Source: an uncultured Selenomonas sp. (GTDB lineage Bacteria > Bacillota > Negativicutes > Selenomonadales > Selenomonadaceae). From it: a stretch of DNA of 20,951 bases. Below are positions 15,271-20,951 of this stretch, in pieces; positions within the stretch are counted from its first letter, which is position 1, and each line of letters starts with the position of its first letter. The notes below the pieces were generated by a model, which saw nothing but the letters and a program-made list of their open reading frames with translations, ran no database searches and had not been told where the DNA came from. The stretch is taken from NCBI GenBank assembly GCA_905373085.1, contig CAJPRR010000023.1, positions 1-20,951 on the forward strand, in the 5' to 3' direction. The position numbers and the translations under genes were made by a program.

Positions 15271-16134
15271 CTATTCGTTCTCGCGGCGCTCGCGGCATAT
15301 CCCGCGATCCACGTTGCGCAAAAAGCGCAGGAAATGCTCGACCTCTTCGGACGTCTCGACTTCCTGCTCGATGACGGCGATCGCCTGTGCGAGGCTCAAG
15401 CCTGAGCGGAAGAGGATCTTGTAGGCGCGCTTGATGTTGCGCCGCGCCTCGACCGCGATGCCCGCGCGCGCGATGCCCACGCTGTTGAGTCCGACGACGC
15501 GCGCCGGATGGCCGTCGACGATCGTGTAGGGCACGCAGTCCTGCACGATCTTCGACATGCCGCCGATCATGACATTCCTGCCAATCTTCACGAACTGGTG
15601 GATGCCGCACATGCCGCCCAAGACTGCGCGGTCTTCGATGACGGCATGACCTGCGATCATCGCCGCGTTCGACATGATGACGCGGTTGCCGACGACGCAG
15701 TTGTGCGCGACATGCGTGCATGCCATGAGCAAGCTGTCGCTGCCGATGCGCGTCTCCTCGCCTTCGCCCGTCGCGCGGTGGATGCTCGCATACTCGCGGA
15801 TCGTCGTGCGGTCGCCGATGATCGTGTAGCTCTTCTCGCCCTTGAACTTCAAGTCCTGCGGCTCCGCGCCGACCGAGGCGAACTGGAAGATATGGCTGTC
15901 CTTGCCGATGCTCGTCCAGCTGTTGATGACGGCATGCGGCTCGATGCGCGTGCCCTCGCCAATGGAGACGTTCGCGCCGATGACGGCGTGCGCCCCGACC
16001 TTGACGTTCTCGGCGAGCGTCACATTCTCTTCAATCACAGCATACGGGCCGATCTCCACGCCCTTCGCCACGTGTGCGCGAGGACTTACGACCGCCGTTT
16101 CGTGGATATATGCCACCACTTTGCTGTCCATCAT
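15271..16134 (-). CDS. lpxA: UDP-N-acetylglucosamine acyltransferase LpxA
   Basis: A 287-residue left-handed beta-helix enzyme that puts the first acyl chain on UDP-GlcNAc from acyl-ACP. Hexapeptide repeats fill residues about 8-185. The catalytic histidine is H144 in THVAHNCVVGNRVIM, matching H125 of E. coli. The motif GMCGIHQFVKIGR and the C-terminal helical domain (about 220-285) that closes the trimer are present. Two ATGs in tandem (16134, 16131) follow AAGGGGTGG, so I prefer 16134 over the GTG at 16143. It is about 25 residues longer than E. coli LpxA, mostly at the C-terminus. It follows fabZ after a 234-base gap. Confidence 0.95.
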   Translation of the reverse strand: MMDSKVVAYIHETAVVSPRAHVAKGVEIGPYAVIEENVTLAENVKVGAHAVIGANVSIGEGTRIEPHAVINSWTSIGKDSHIFQFASVGAEPQDLKFKGEKSYTIIGDRTTIREYASIHRATGEGEETRIGSDSLLMACTHVAHNCVVGNRVIMSNAAMIAGHAVIEDRAVLGGMCGIHQFVKIGRNVMIGGMSKIVQDCVPYTIVDGHPARVVGLNSVGIARAGIAVEARRNIKRAYKILFRSGLSLAQAIAVIEQEVETSEEVEHFLRFLRNVDRGICRERRENE

Positions 16135-16167
16135 TTTTCCCACCCCTTATTCCTCTCGAAAAGAGCT

Positions 16168-16282
16168 GACAGGATTTTCAATCTATGCCTTCTTCACGAA
16201 GAAACCTTTTTCCGCGCCACGGTTTTCTCGCGATGGACGCGGTTGGAAAGCGCCATATTGTTATAATCCTGTAAATCCTGTC
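16168..16282. repeat. 115-bp element bounded by 10-bp perfect inverted repeats, in the fabZ-lpxA gap
   Basis: GACAGGATTT (16168-16177) and AAATCCTGTC (16273-16282) are exact inverted copies. At the right end AATCCTGT is also repeated directly (16265-16272 and 16274-16281). The interior has no gene I can support and differs in composition from its neighbours. It lies in the longest gap of the gene series (16135-16368, 234 bases), between two genes that are normally close. It could be a small interspersed repeat or miniature mobile element, or a transcribed structural element. No target-site duplication is clear. Confidence 0.55.
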
Positions 16283-16368
16283 GTTTTTCGCCTCTGATAT
16301 TTCGGCAAAATCGGCAATTTTCGGGGTTGATAAAAGACTGGCACTTATTTTCTTGGCAATCCTGCCCC

Positions 16369-16812
16369 TTAAGAGAGATTTTCGGCTCTTTGCAGGGCGA
16401 AAGTGAAGTCCGCCTTGGCGACGAGCACGCCGTCGACATAGCCGTCGGCATGGAGCTTGCCGAAGTCGCCGTGCACCTTCGTGATCTTCGCCTTCGTCAC
16501 GAGCTGGTCGCCGGGCACGACGGGCTTCTTGAACTTCACGCCCTCCATGCCGCCGAAGAGCGCGAGCTTGCCGCGGTTCTCCTCGGGGTAGAGCATCGTG
16601 ATGCCGCCGACCTGCGCCATGGCCTCCAGAAGGAGCACGCCCGGCATGATCGGCGTGCCGGGGAAGTGTCCGCGAAAGAAGTCCTCCATCATCGTCACGC
16701 ATTTGATTCCCGTCGCCGACTCGAACGGCACGAGTTCGGTGATGCGGTCGACGAGCAGCATCGGCGGGCGATGCGGCAGGATTCTCTGAATTTCATTGAT
16801 GTCCAAAATCAT
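16369..16812 (-). CDS. fabZ: 3-hydroxyacyl-[acyl-carrier-protein] dehydratase FabZ
   Basis: A 147-residue hot-dog fold enzyme that dehydrates 3-hydroxyacyl-ACP in fatty acid elongation. ILPHRPPMLLVDRI (11-24) and GHFPGTPIMPGVLLLEAMAQ (48-67) are diagnostic, with catalytic H49 and E63. It competes with LpxA for 3-hydroxyacyl-ACP, and its place between lpxC and lpxA lets the cell set membrane phospholipid against lipid A production. The ATG at 16812 has AAGGAG seven to eight bases upstream; the upstream GTG at 16848 lies in a hairpin and is rejected. Confidence 0.95.
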   Translation of the reverse strand: MILDINEIQRILPHRPPMLLVDRITELVPFESATGIKCVTMMEDFFRGHFPGTPIMPGVLLLEAMAQVGGITMLYPEENRGKLALFGGMEGVKFKKPVVPGDQLVTKAKITKVHGDFGKLHADGYVDGVLVAKADFTFALQRAENLS

Positions 16813-16840
16813 ATACGTTCGCTCCTTCTTTCCTATTGAA

Positions 16841-16860
16841 ACCGGCACAACCGTGCCGGT
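16841..16860 (-). other. Perfect hairpin between lpxC and fabZ
   Basis: ACCGGCAC (16841-16848) and GTGCCGGT (16853-16860) form a perfect 8-bp stem with a 4-base loop. On the minus strand only TTTCAATA follows, so the T-run is too short for a strong terminator. The stem ends about 15 bases before the AAGGAG site of fabZ. It may be a weak attenuator or an mRNA processing or stability element that sets the LpxC to FabZ ratio. Confidence 0.65.
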
Positions 16861-16893
16861 GGTTCACCGCAGACAGAAACCACTTCCGCGCCT

Positions 16894-17721
16894 TCATGCC
16901 AAGGAGGCGAAGAGCGCCTTCGCGAGCTGCGCGTTCAGCGCGTGCCCCGACTTCACGGCGAGGATGTGCCCGCGCACGAAGCCCGCGAGGCGCAGGTCGC
17001 CGATGAGGTCGAGGATCTTGTGGCGCACGAGTTCGTCGGGGAAGCGCAGCTTGTTGAGCCAACGCTCATCGTTGTAGACGATGACGTTTTCGAGCGTGCC
17101 GCCAAGTCCGAGTCCCGCCTTCTTCAGCGCCTCGACCTCGCCCTCGTAGGCGATCGTGCGCGCAGGGGCGATCTCCTTCTCGTAAGCGTCCTCGCGCACG
17201 AGGAAATCGCGGTACTGCGTGCCGACGAGCGCGTGCTCGTTGAGCGACGTGAAGCTCACGCGCAGGCCCGCGTCATAGGGAACGGCAACGAGAAAGCGCT
17301 CGCCGTCGTCGATGCGATAGACGCGGTCGATGACGATCTCTCGCCGCTCCTTTTCCTGTTGCACCTTCCCCGCTTCCTTCAAAAGCGCGAAGAAGATGCG
17401 CGAGGAGCCGTCCGCGACGGGCGGCTCCTCGGCGTCGAGCTCGACAAAGCAGTTGTCGATGCCGAACGCCGCAAGTGCGCTCATCAGATGCTCGACCGTG
17501 AAGACGCGCACGCCGCCCTCAGAGAGCGTCGTCGCGCGCACCGTCGACGTCACATGTGGCGCGGTCGCGCGAATCTGCGGCTCGCCCGCAGCATCCCTGC
17601 GCACGAAGACGATCCCCGCATCGACAGGCGCCGGCAGGAGCGCAAGATGCACGAGAACGCCCGAATGAAGCCCCACGCCGTCATAATCGACGCGCCGGGC
17701 GATCGTCGTCTGAAAGGGCAA
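16894..17721 (-). CDS. lpxC: UDP-3-O-acyl-N-acetylglucosamine deacetylase LpxC
   Basis: A 275-residue zinc enzyme for the committed step of lipid A synthesis. The N-terminus PFQTTIARRVDYDGVGLHSG matches the family start. VEHLMSALAAFGIDN gives zinc ligand H78 next to E77; HKILDLIGD gives H234 and D238; H260 in KSGHALN is the general acid; T189 lies in ARTI. All catalytic positions are present. The start is TTG at 17721, with GGAGGAGG seven bases upstream; an in-frame TTG at 17745 would put that site inside the gene. It is the only LpxC here and is not fused to FabZ, unlike in Bacteroidetes. A likely promoter precedes it. Confidence 0.96.
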   Translation of the reverse strand: MPFQTTIARRVDYDGVGLHSGVLVHLALLPAPVDAGIVFVRRDAAGEPQIRATAPHVTSTVRATTLSEGGVRVFTVEHLMSALAAFGIDNCFVELDAEEPPVADGSSRIFFALLKEAGKVQQEKERREIVIDRVYRIDDGERFLVAVPYDAGLRVSFTSLNEHALVGTQYRDFLVREDAYEKEIAPARTIAYEGEVEALKKAGLGLGGTLENVIVYNDERWLNKLRFPDELVRHKILDLIGDLRLAGFVRGHILAVKSGHALNAQLAKALFASLA

Positions 17722-17728
17722 TAGAAAT

Positions 17729-17736
17729 CCTCCTCC
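17729..17736 (-). promoter_or_regulatory. Ribosome binding site deciding the TTG start of lpxC
   Basis: GGAGGAGG on the minus strand, seven bases before TTG at 17721: a near-ideal site coupled to a weak start codon. Confidence 0.85.
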
Positions 17737-17759
17737 GCATAGCAAGTATCCGTTTTCTT

Positions 17760-17788
17760 ATTCTACATAAAAACGACAGCTTTAGCAA
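17760..17788 (-). promoter_or_regulatory. Candidate sigma-A promoter of the lpxC gene series
   Basis: On the minus strand TTGCTA (17783-17788, 4/6 match to the -35) is separated by exactly 17 bases from TAGAAT (17760-17765, 5/6 match to the -10). The start of transcription would be near 17753, leaving a leader of about 32 bases before the TTG of lpxC. It sits in the only AT-rich part of the 109-base gap after comEB, where a promoter for the LPS genes is expected. Confidence 0.55.
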
Positions 17789-17815
17789 GTCTGCCAAGAA
17801 GAAAGCACGCATAAG

Positions 17816-17843
17816 GGAGCAGATCGAGCTTCACGCCTGCTCC
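17816..17843 (-). other. Weak hairpin over the end of the dCMP deaminase gene
   Basis: GGAGCAG (17816-17822) and CTGCTCC (17837-17843) can form a 7-bp stem with a 14-base loop spanning the stop codon of the deaminase gene. No T-run follows on the minus strand, so any termination here would be inefficient, and the upstream transcript may enter lpxC. Confidence 0.35.
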
Positions 17844-18319
17844 TTTTCGGGCAGCGCGAAGTTTACAGGAATCTCCTGCAGATCCGTTTCCAGCTGCCGA
17901 TAGTGGACGCCGGCGGCAGCGAACATGCGCTTCGATGCGCGTGTGCTGTCGGTCGCCGCGTACTTGTCCGACAGGTAGACGACCTCCTTGATGCCGCTCT
18001 GGATGATCGCCTTGCAGCACTCGTTGCACGGGAAGAGCGACGTGTAGATGCGGCAGCCCGCAAGCGACGTGCTCGCGTTCAATATGGCGTTCAGCTCGGC
18101 GTGCACGACATAGGCGTACTTCTTTTCGCCAAACTCTCCCGTGCTGCCCCACGGGAACTCCGCATCGGAGCAGCCGTTGGGCATGCCGTTGTAACCGACG
18201 CCAACGATGTGCTTCGCCTCATTGACGATGCAGGCGCCGACCTGCGTGTGCGGATCCTTGCTGCGGTACTTGGAAAAGAGGGCGACGCCCATGAAGTATT
18301 CGTCCCACGATATGATCAC
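17831..18319 (-). CDS. comEB: Deoxycytidylate (dCMP) deaminase, ComEB type
   Basis: A 162-residue zinc-dependent cytidine/deoxycytidylate deaminase that converts dCMP to dUMP for thymidylate synthesis. The zinc motifs are HAE (H73, E75) and PCNEC (C98, C101); the substrate-side block VGYNGMPNGCSD and the N-terminal TQVGACIV are typical of the dCMP deaminase branch. The symbol comEB follows Bacillus, where the gene lies in a competence operon but is not needed for DNA uptake; no other com gene is seen here. The start is GTG at 18319, sharing GTGA with the stop of the preceding gene, with GAGAGGAGAGGAAG upstream. Confidence 0.93.
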   Translation of the reverse strand: MIISWDEYFMGVALFSKYRSKDPHTQVGACIVNEAKHIVGVGYNGMPNGCSDAEFPWGSTGEFGEKKYAYVVHAELNAILNASTSLAGCRIYTSLFPCNECCKAIIQSGIKEVVYLSDKYAATDSTRASKRMFAAAGVHYRQLETDLQEIPVNFALPEKEQA

Positions 18320-20106
18320 AGCTCTTCCTCTCCTCTCACTCGCGTTTCTTTCGCCGCATCGCTTGCTGCGCCCGCACCAATCGTTTCCGCCGCGCCGTCT
18401 GCCGCGTCCGCCTCATCCGTTTCGTGCGGTTCGCCCAGTTCGTCCGCTGCTTCCGCCAGCGGCAGAGCCGTGCCCAAAAGGCCGCGCAGACCGTCGGCGG
18501 CGGCACGCAGCTCAGCGACCTTCGCCTCTTCGCCTTCCTTGAGTGCGAGAAGCCTCCCCGCGTCCTCTGCCATCTGCTCATGCAACGCACGCGCTTCGGC
18601 GAGAGCCGGCAGAAACCTTGCCGCCCCGCGTCCTCTTCTTTCCGTGCGCCTTGCCGCCTCCTCCAAACGCGCCGCCGTATCGGCGAGCGCGCGAAGCGCC
18701 GTGCGGCTCTCCCGTGCGCCTCGGCCGCCCGCCTCGATGGCCTCGGCCGCCTTGGCGACGTCGCCGGCGAGCGCCGTCAGAAGCTCCGCCGCATTCGTGG
18801 AAAGCTTGCCCGCATCCTCCGACAGGCGGCGCACCTCGTCGGCGACGGCGGCGAAACGCCTGCCCGCATCGCCCGCACGCGCCGCCTCGACCGCCGCGTT
18901 GAACGCGAGGAGATTCGTCTGGCTCGCAAGCTCCGCGACCTCGGCGAGCGTATCGCCGATCGCCGCCGCACGCTTTCCCAGATCGCGTGCCATCTCGTCC
19001 GCCGCCTTCAGCTCCTTCGCGAGCACGTTCGTGCGCTCTGCCGCATCGTGCGCCGCCCTTCGGCTCTCGCCAAGCTGGCGGCGCACTTCCTCGGACTCCT
19101 TCTGCACCTCGCGCTGCTCGTCTTCGTCTACGCCGGCCGCCGTCTCGGCGAGCAGCGAGGCCGCCTTCTGCGCTCGCTCTTTCAGCTCCCCCGCCTGTGC
19201 CAGAGCCGACTCCATCGCCTGCGCCTGCGCTTCCGCCCCCGCGAGGAGCGTTGTGCAGAAGGCTCCCATGCGCGAGAGCGTTTCCGACGGCACAGCCTCG
19301 AATGCCGCGCCCGCGAGCGGCGTTCGAGGCTCTTGTGCGGCAAGAACTTCGGCGACAGGAACATCCGAGACTTCGGGAAGAGTCGCCGCCGCTTCCCCTC
19401 CTGCCTCCCGCCCCTTCAAGGGGAGCGCGATGCGCCCGGCATAAGCGAGCAGAAGCCCCAGCCCCGTGAGCACGAGCAGCAGCAGCAAGAGTCCCGCCAA
19501 AGCCATGGAATTCGTCAATGCGCCGAGCGAGCGCTCTTCCGCCGCCTCGGGCACACCGACGAAGATCATGCCGACCGCCTCGCCGTCCGCATCGAAGAGC
19601 GTACGATACGAGCCGATAGGTCGCCTGCCGCCGAAATCGGAGCGGCCGAGGTACGGCGTGCAGCCCGCGAGCACGATCCTCGTGACGGCGGCGTCCGCCT
19701 TCTGCCCGACGAGCCTCTTGCCGCTCGTCTCGTACGTCGAGGATGCGCACTGTTCGCCGACGAAGAGCGCGACGTCCGATCCCGTAACCTCTTTCAAGTG
19801 ATCGACGAAACTGCCATTGCCGTTGAGCAGTCTGCCTCCCTTGTAGATGCGCCCGTCCTGCACCGTCCAATCGCCGGGATGCGTCGAGTCGATGAGCAAA
19901 AGAACGCCGCGCATGTCGGCGTCGACCTTCTCCTTCCAAATCGTCGCATTCGACGTGCGTGCGCTGTCGTAGGCGCGATAGCCGAGCGCGAGGAACGCTG
20001 CGAGGAAAAAGACCGCAAAAAGGACGACGCCGCGCCTCAGTCGCGCCGCGTCATCCTTGCTCTGAAAGAATCGGAAAAGGAAGCTTTTTTTCTTGTCGTT
20101 CTGCAT
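18316..20106 (-). CDS. Methyl-accepting-chemotaxis-like membrane sensor, atypical
   Basis: A 596-residue membrane protein. TM1 is about 27-43, an extracytoplasmic domain of about 155 residues (45-199) resembles a single Cache domain, and TM2 is about 201-222. No HAMP domain is recognisable: 223-280 is an Ala/Pro/Glu-rich linker. The MCP signalling tip is clear at about 388-420 (ELASQTNLLAFNAAVEAARA, then GDAGRRFAAVADEVRRLSED). Helices on both sides are short for a full MCP, and the acidic, Ala-rich tail ends in EEEL with no CheR-docking pentapeptide. It probably senses a small ligand and may or may not drive chemotaxis. The start at 20106 lies one base after the usp stop; an in-frame extension to 20151 lies wholly inside usp and is rejected. 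Confidence 0.85.
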   Translation of the reverse strand: MQNDKKKSFLFRFFQSKDDAARLRRGVVLFAVFFLAAFLALGYRAYDSARTSNATIWKEKVDADMRGVLLLIDSTHPGDWTVQDGRIYKGGRLLNGNGSFVDHLKEVTGSDVALFVGEQCASSTYETSGKRLVGQKADAAVTRIVLAGCTPYLGRSDFGGRRPIGSYRTLFDADGEAVGMIFVGVPEAAEERSLGALTNSMALAGLLLLLLVLTGLGLLLAYAGRIALPLKGREAGGEAAATLPEVSDVPVAEVLAAQEPRTPLAGAAFEAVPSETLSRMGAFCTTLLAGAEAQAQAMESALAQAGELKERAQKAASLLAETAAGVDEDEQREVQKESEEVRRQLGESRRAAHDAAERTNVLAKELKAADEMARDLGKRAAAIGDTLAEVAELASQTNLLAFNAAVEAARAGDAGRRFAAVADEVRRLSEDAGKLSTNAAELLTALAGDVAKAAEAIEAGGRGARESRTALRALADTAARLEEAARRTERRGRGAARFLPALAEARALHEQMAEDAGRLLALKEGEEAKVAELRAAADGLRGLLGTALPLAEAADELGEPHETDEADAADGAAETIGAGAASDAAKETRVRGEEEL

Positions 20107-20107
20107 A

Positions 20108-20554
20108 TCAGCGAACCACCATGACGGGGCAGTGGACGTGCTGCAGCACATATTGGCTGACGCTGCCCATCAAAAAGCCCGTCAGACGGCCGAGGCCGCG
20201 GCTGCCCATGACGATGAGATCGTAGCCCTCATCGTCCGCCGTCTCCACGATGACCTCGGCGGGCGATCCCAGCTCCACCATGCTGTTCGTGCGAATGTCT
20301 GCGGGCACCTCGCGCAAAATCTTTGCAAGCTCTTCGTAAGCGCCTTCCTTCAGCTGCGCAGGATCATAGCCGGCCATGTTCACGCGCTCGAAAGCGGCAA
20401 CCTCGGCGTTGAGATCGACGACCGAGAGCAGCATGAGCGTCGCCCCCTGCAACCGCGCGATGTGCGCCGCCTGCCGTACGGCCTGCTGCGCCTGCTCCGA
20501 ACCGTCGTAAGGCACGAGAATCCGCCGGATCTCGCTGTCCTTGAAATCCATCAT
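20108..20554 (-). CDS. Universal stress protein, UspA family, ATP-binding type
   Basis: A 148-residue UspA-domain protein. The N-terminal strand RRILVPYDGSEQAQQAVRQA and the C-terminal VMGSRGLGRLTGFLMGSVSQYVLQHVHCPVMVV are diagnostic. The pattern G-x2-G-x9-G-S is fulfilled (GLGRLTGFLMGS), so it should belong to the ATP-binding branch. Such proteins act as dimers in the cytoplasm under stress or starvation; the target is unknown. GGGAGGG is seven bases before the ATG at 20554; a second ATG follows directly. It is followed by the chemoreceptor-like gene after a single base, so the two are probably translated together. A leader with an inverted repeat precedes it. Confidence 0.94.
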   Translation of the reverse strand: MMDFKDSEIRRILVPYDGSEQAQQAVRQAAHIARLQGATLMLLSVVDLNAEVAAFERVNMAGYDPAQLKEGAYEELAKILREVPADIRTNSMVELGSPAEVIVETADDEGYDLIVMGSRGLGRLTGFLMGSVSQYVLQHVHCPVMVVR

Positions 20555-20568
20555 CTTGCTTCCCTCCC

Positions 20569-20626
20569 GGAATTTCCCAAACTCCCATAAGTATTTTTTT
20601 CTTTCGCCAACGAAGGGGGAAATTCC
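20569..20626 (-). repeat. 10-bp inverted repeat in the usp leader
   Basis: GGAATTTCCC (20569-20578) and GGGAAATTCC (20617-20626) are exact inverted copies separated by 38 bases. Each arm contains a near-palindrome of the form GGAA-N-TTCC, so the pair could be two operator sites or the two sides of a long RNA stem. The proximal arm abuts the GGGAGGG ribosome binding site of usp, so either reading would allow control of usp. The remainder of the gap 20555-20702 holds an A-rich stretch and nothing else I can support. Confidence 0.6.
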
Positions 20627-20702
20627 TCTTTTTCCTGCACGATTGTCACCAAATTTGCAAGTCTTCCGCCATGCCCCTTCGCTCCTTGCAGCGCACCTCC
20701 CG

Positions 20703-20951
20703 TCACACGAGCAGCTTCTTCAGCTTCTGCAATGCACGCCGCTTGACCACGGCGGCATAAGCGGCGCTGAGACCTGTCTTCGCGGCGGCCTCCTTGAGAC
20801 TCCAGCCCGTGAGATAGACGAGCGACAGAAGCTCCTTCTCGCGCTCCGACAGCGTCCTCATCGCAGCGAAGAGCGCATCCTTGAGCGCGAAGTGCGAAGC
20901 CGTGCCGCTCGCGGCCTCATCCTCGACGGACTCCCAGAAGCTCTTGCCCTC
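20703..20951 (-). CDS. Sigma-70-family RNA polymerase sigma factor, C-terminal part (cut by window edge)
   Basis: The last 82 residues of a larger protein whose start lies beyond the right edge; the frame is open through 20951 and stops with TGA at 20703. The segment MRTLSEREKELLSLVYLTGW followed by SLKEAAAKTGLSAAYAAVVK and RRALQKLKKLL is a region 4 helix-turn-helix, which binds the -35 promoter element. LuxR-type regulators share part of this pattern, but the terminal Arg-Ala-Leu-x-Lys-Leu block favours a sigma factor. Nothing can be said about region 2 or the promoters it would read. It lies 148 bases upstream of usp. Confidence 0.8.
   Translation of the reverse strand, partial: EGKSFWESVEDEAASGTASHFALKDALFAAMRTLSEREKELLSLVYLTGWSLKEAAAKTGLSAAYAAVVKRRALQKLKKLLV

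Noticed and set aside
16194..16451. Minus-strand open frame of 85 codons across the fabZ-lpxA gap
   Set aside because: It starts inside fabZ in another frame and continues through the repeat element; there is no ribosome binding site and no domain.
16843..16848. GTG start 36 bases upstream of the chosen fabZ start
   Set aside because: It lies within the hairpin and has no ribosome binding site, whereas the ATG at 16812 has AAGGAG and matches the family start.
20107..20151. Fifteen-residue N-terminal extension of the chemoreceptor-like protein
   Set aside because: It lies wholly in the usp coding region and does not resemble the start of a membrane sensor.
20635..20672. Very short open frame (8 codons, MAEDLQIW) preceded by purine-rich bases in the usp leader
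   Set aside because: It is too short to support as a gene and shows no leader-peptide features such as repeated regulatory codons.

Overview
The window comes from a GC-rich, outer-membrane-bearing Firmicute of the class Negativicutes, most likely a Selenomonas relative. The basis is a complete lipid A/Kdo/Lpt gene set with LpxI in place of LpxH, a fused WaaA-LpxK, a single LptF/G-type permease, a DUF3084 gene, and strong purine-rich ribosome binding sites with several TTG starts. The taxon is an inference from gene content, not from a marker gene. Every gene I can support lies on the minus strand, so the region reads from right to left.

Right end (20951 to 17831): the C-terminal region 4 of a sigma-70-family factor (cut by the window edge), a UspA-type universal stress protein, a methyl-accepting-chemotaxis-like membrane protein without a visible HAMP domain, and a ComEB-type dCMP deaminase. 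The last three are packed with a 1-nt gap or a GTGA overlap.

Core (17788 to 72): a candidate sigma-A promoter lies just upstream of lpxC. Then follow lpxC, fabZ, lpxA, lpxI, lpxB, msbA, waaA-lpxK, kdsB, kdsA, kdsC, an LpxL/HtrB acyltransferase, lptC, lptA, lptB, lptF/G, a DUF3084 coiled-coil protein, a YqgF/RuvX-like RNase H-fold protein and a YbjN-like protein. A strong terminator at 72-123 ends the series. The 18 genes are tightly spaced, often with ATGA overlaps. Together they make lipid A (LpxC, A, I, B, K, L), make and activate Kdo (KdsA, C, B), attach it (WaaA), flip the lipid (MsbA) and start its export (LptB, F/G, C, A). lpxD, kdsD, lptD, lptE and bamA are not in the window.

Likely control points inside the series are a hairpin between lpxC and fabZ, a 115-bp inverted-repeat-bounded element between fabZ and lpxA, a terminator-like hairpin between lpxI and lpxB, and a possible extended -10 promoter before kdsA. 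The least understood part is the last three genes, above all the DUF3084 protein, whose coiled coil carries eight successive asparagines at heptad spacing. The left edge is a 12-bp tandem repeat that runs out of the window. No stretch longer than 300 bases lacks a gene; the longest gap is 16135-16368.
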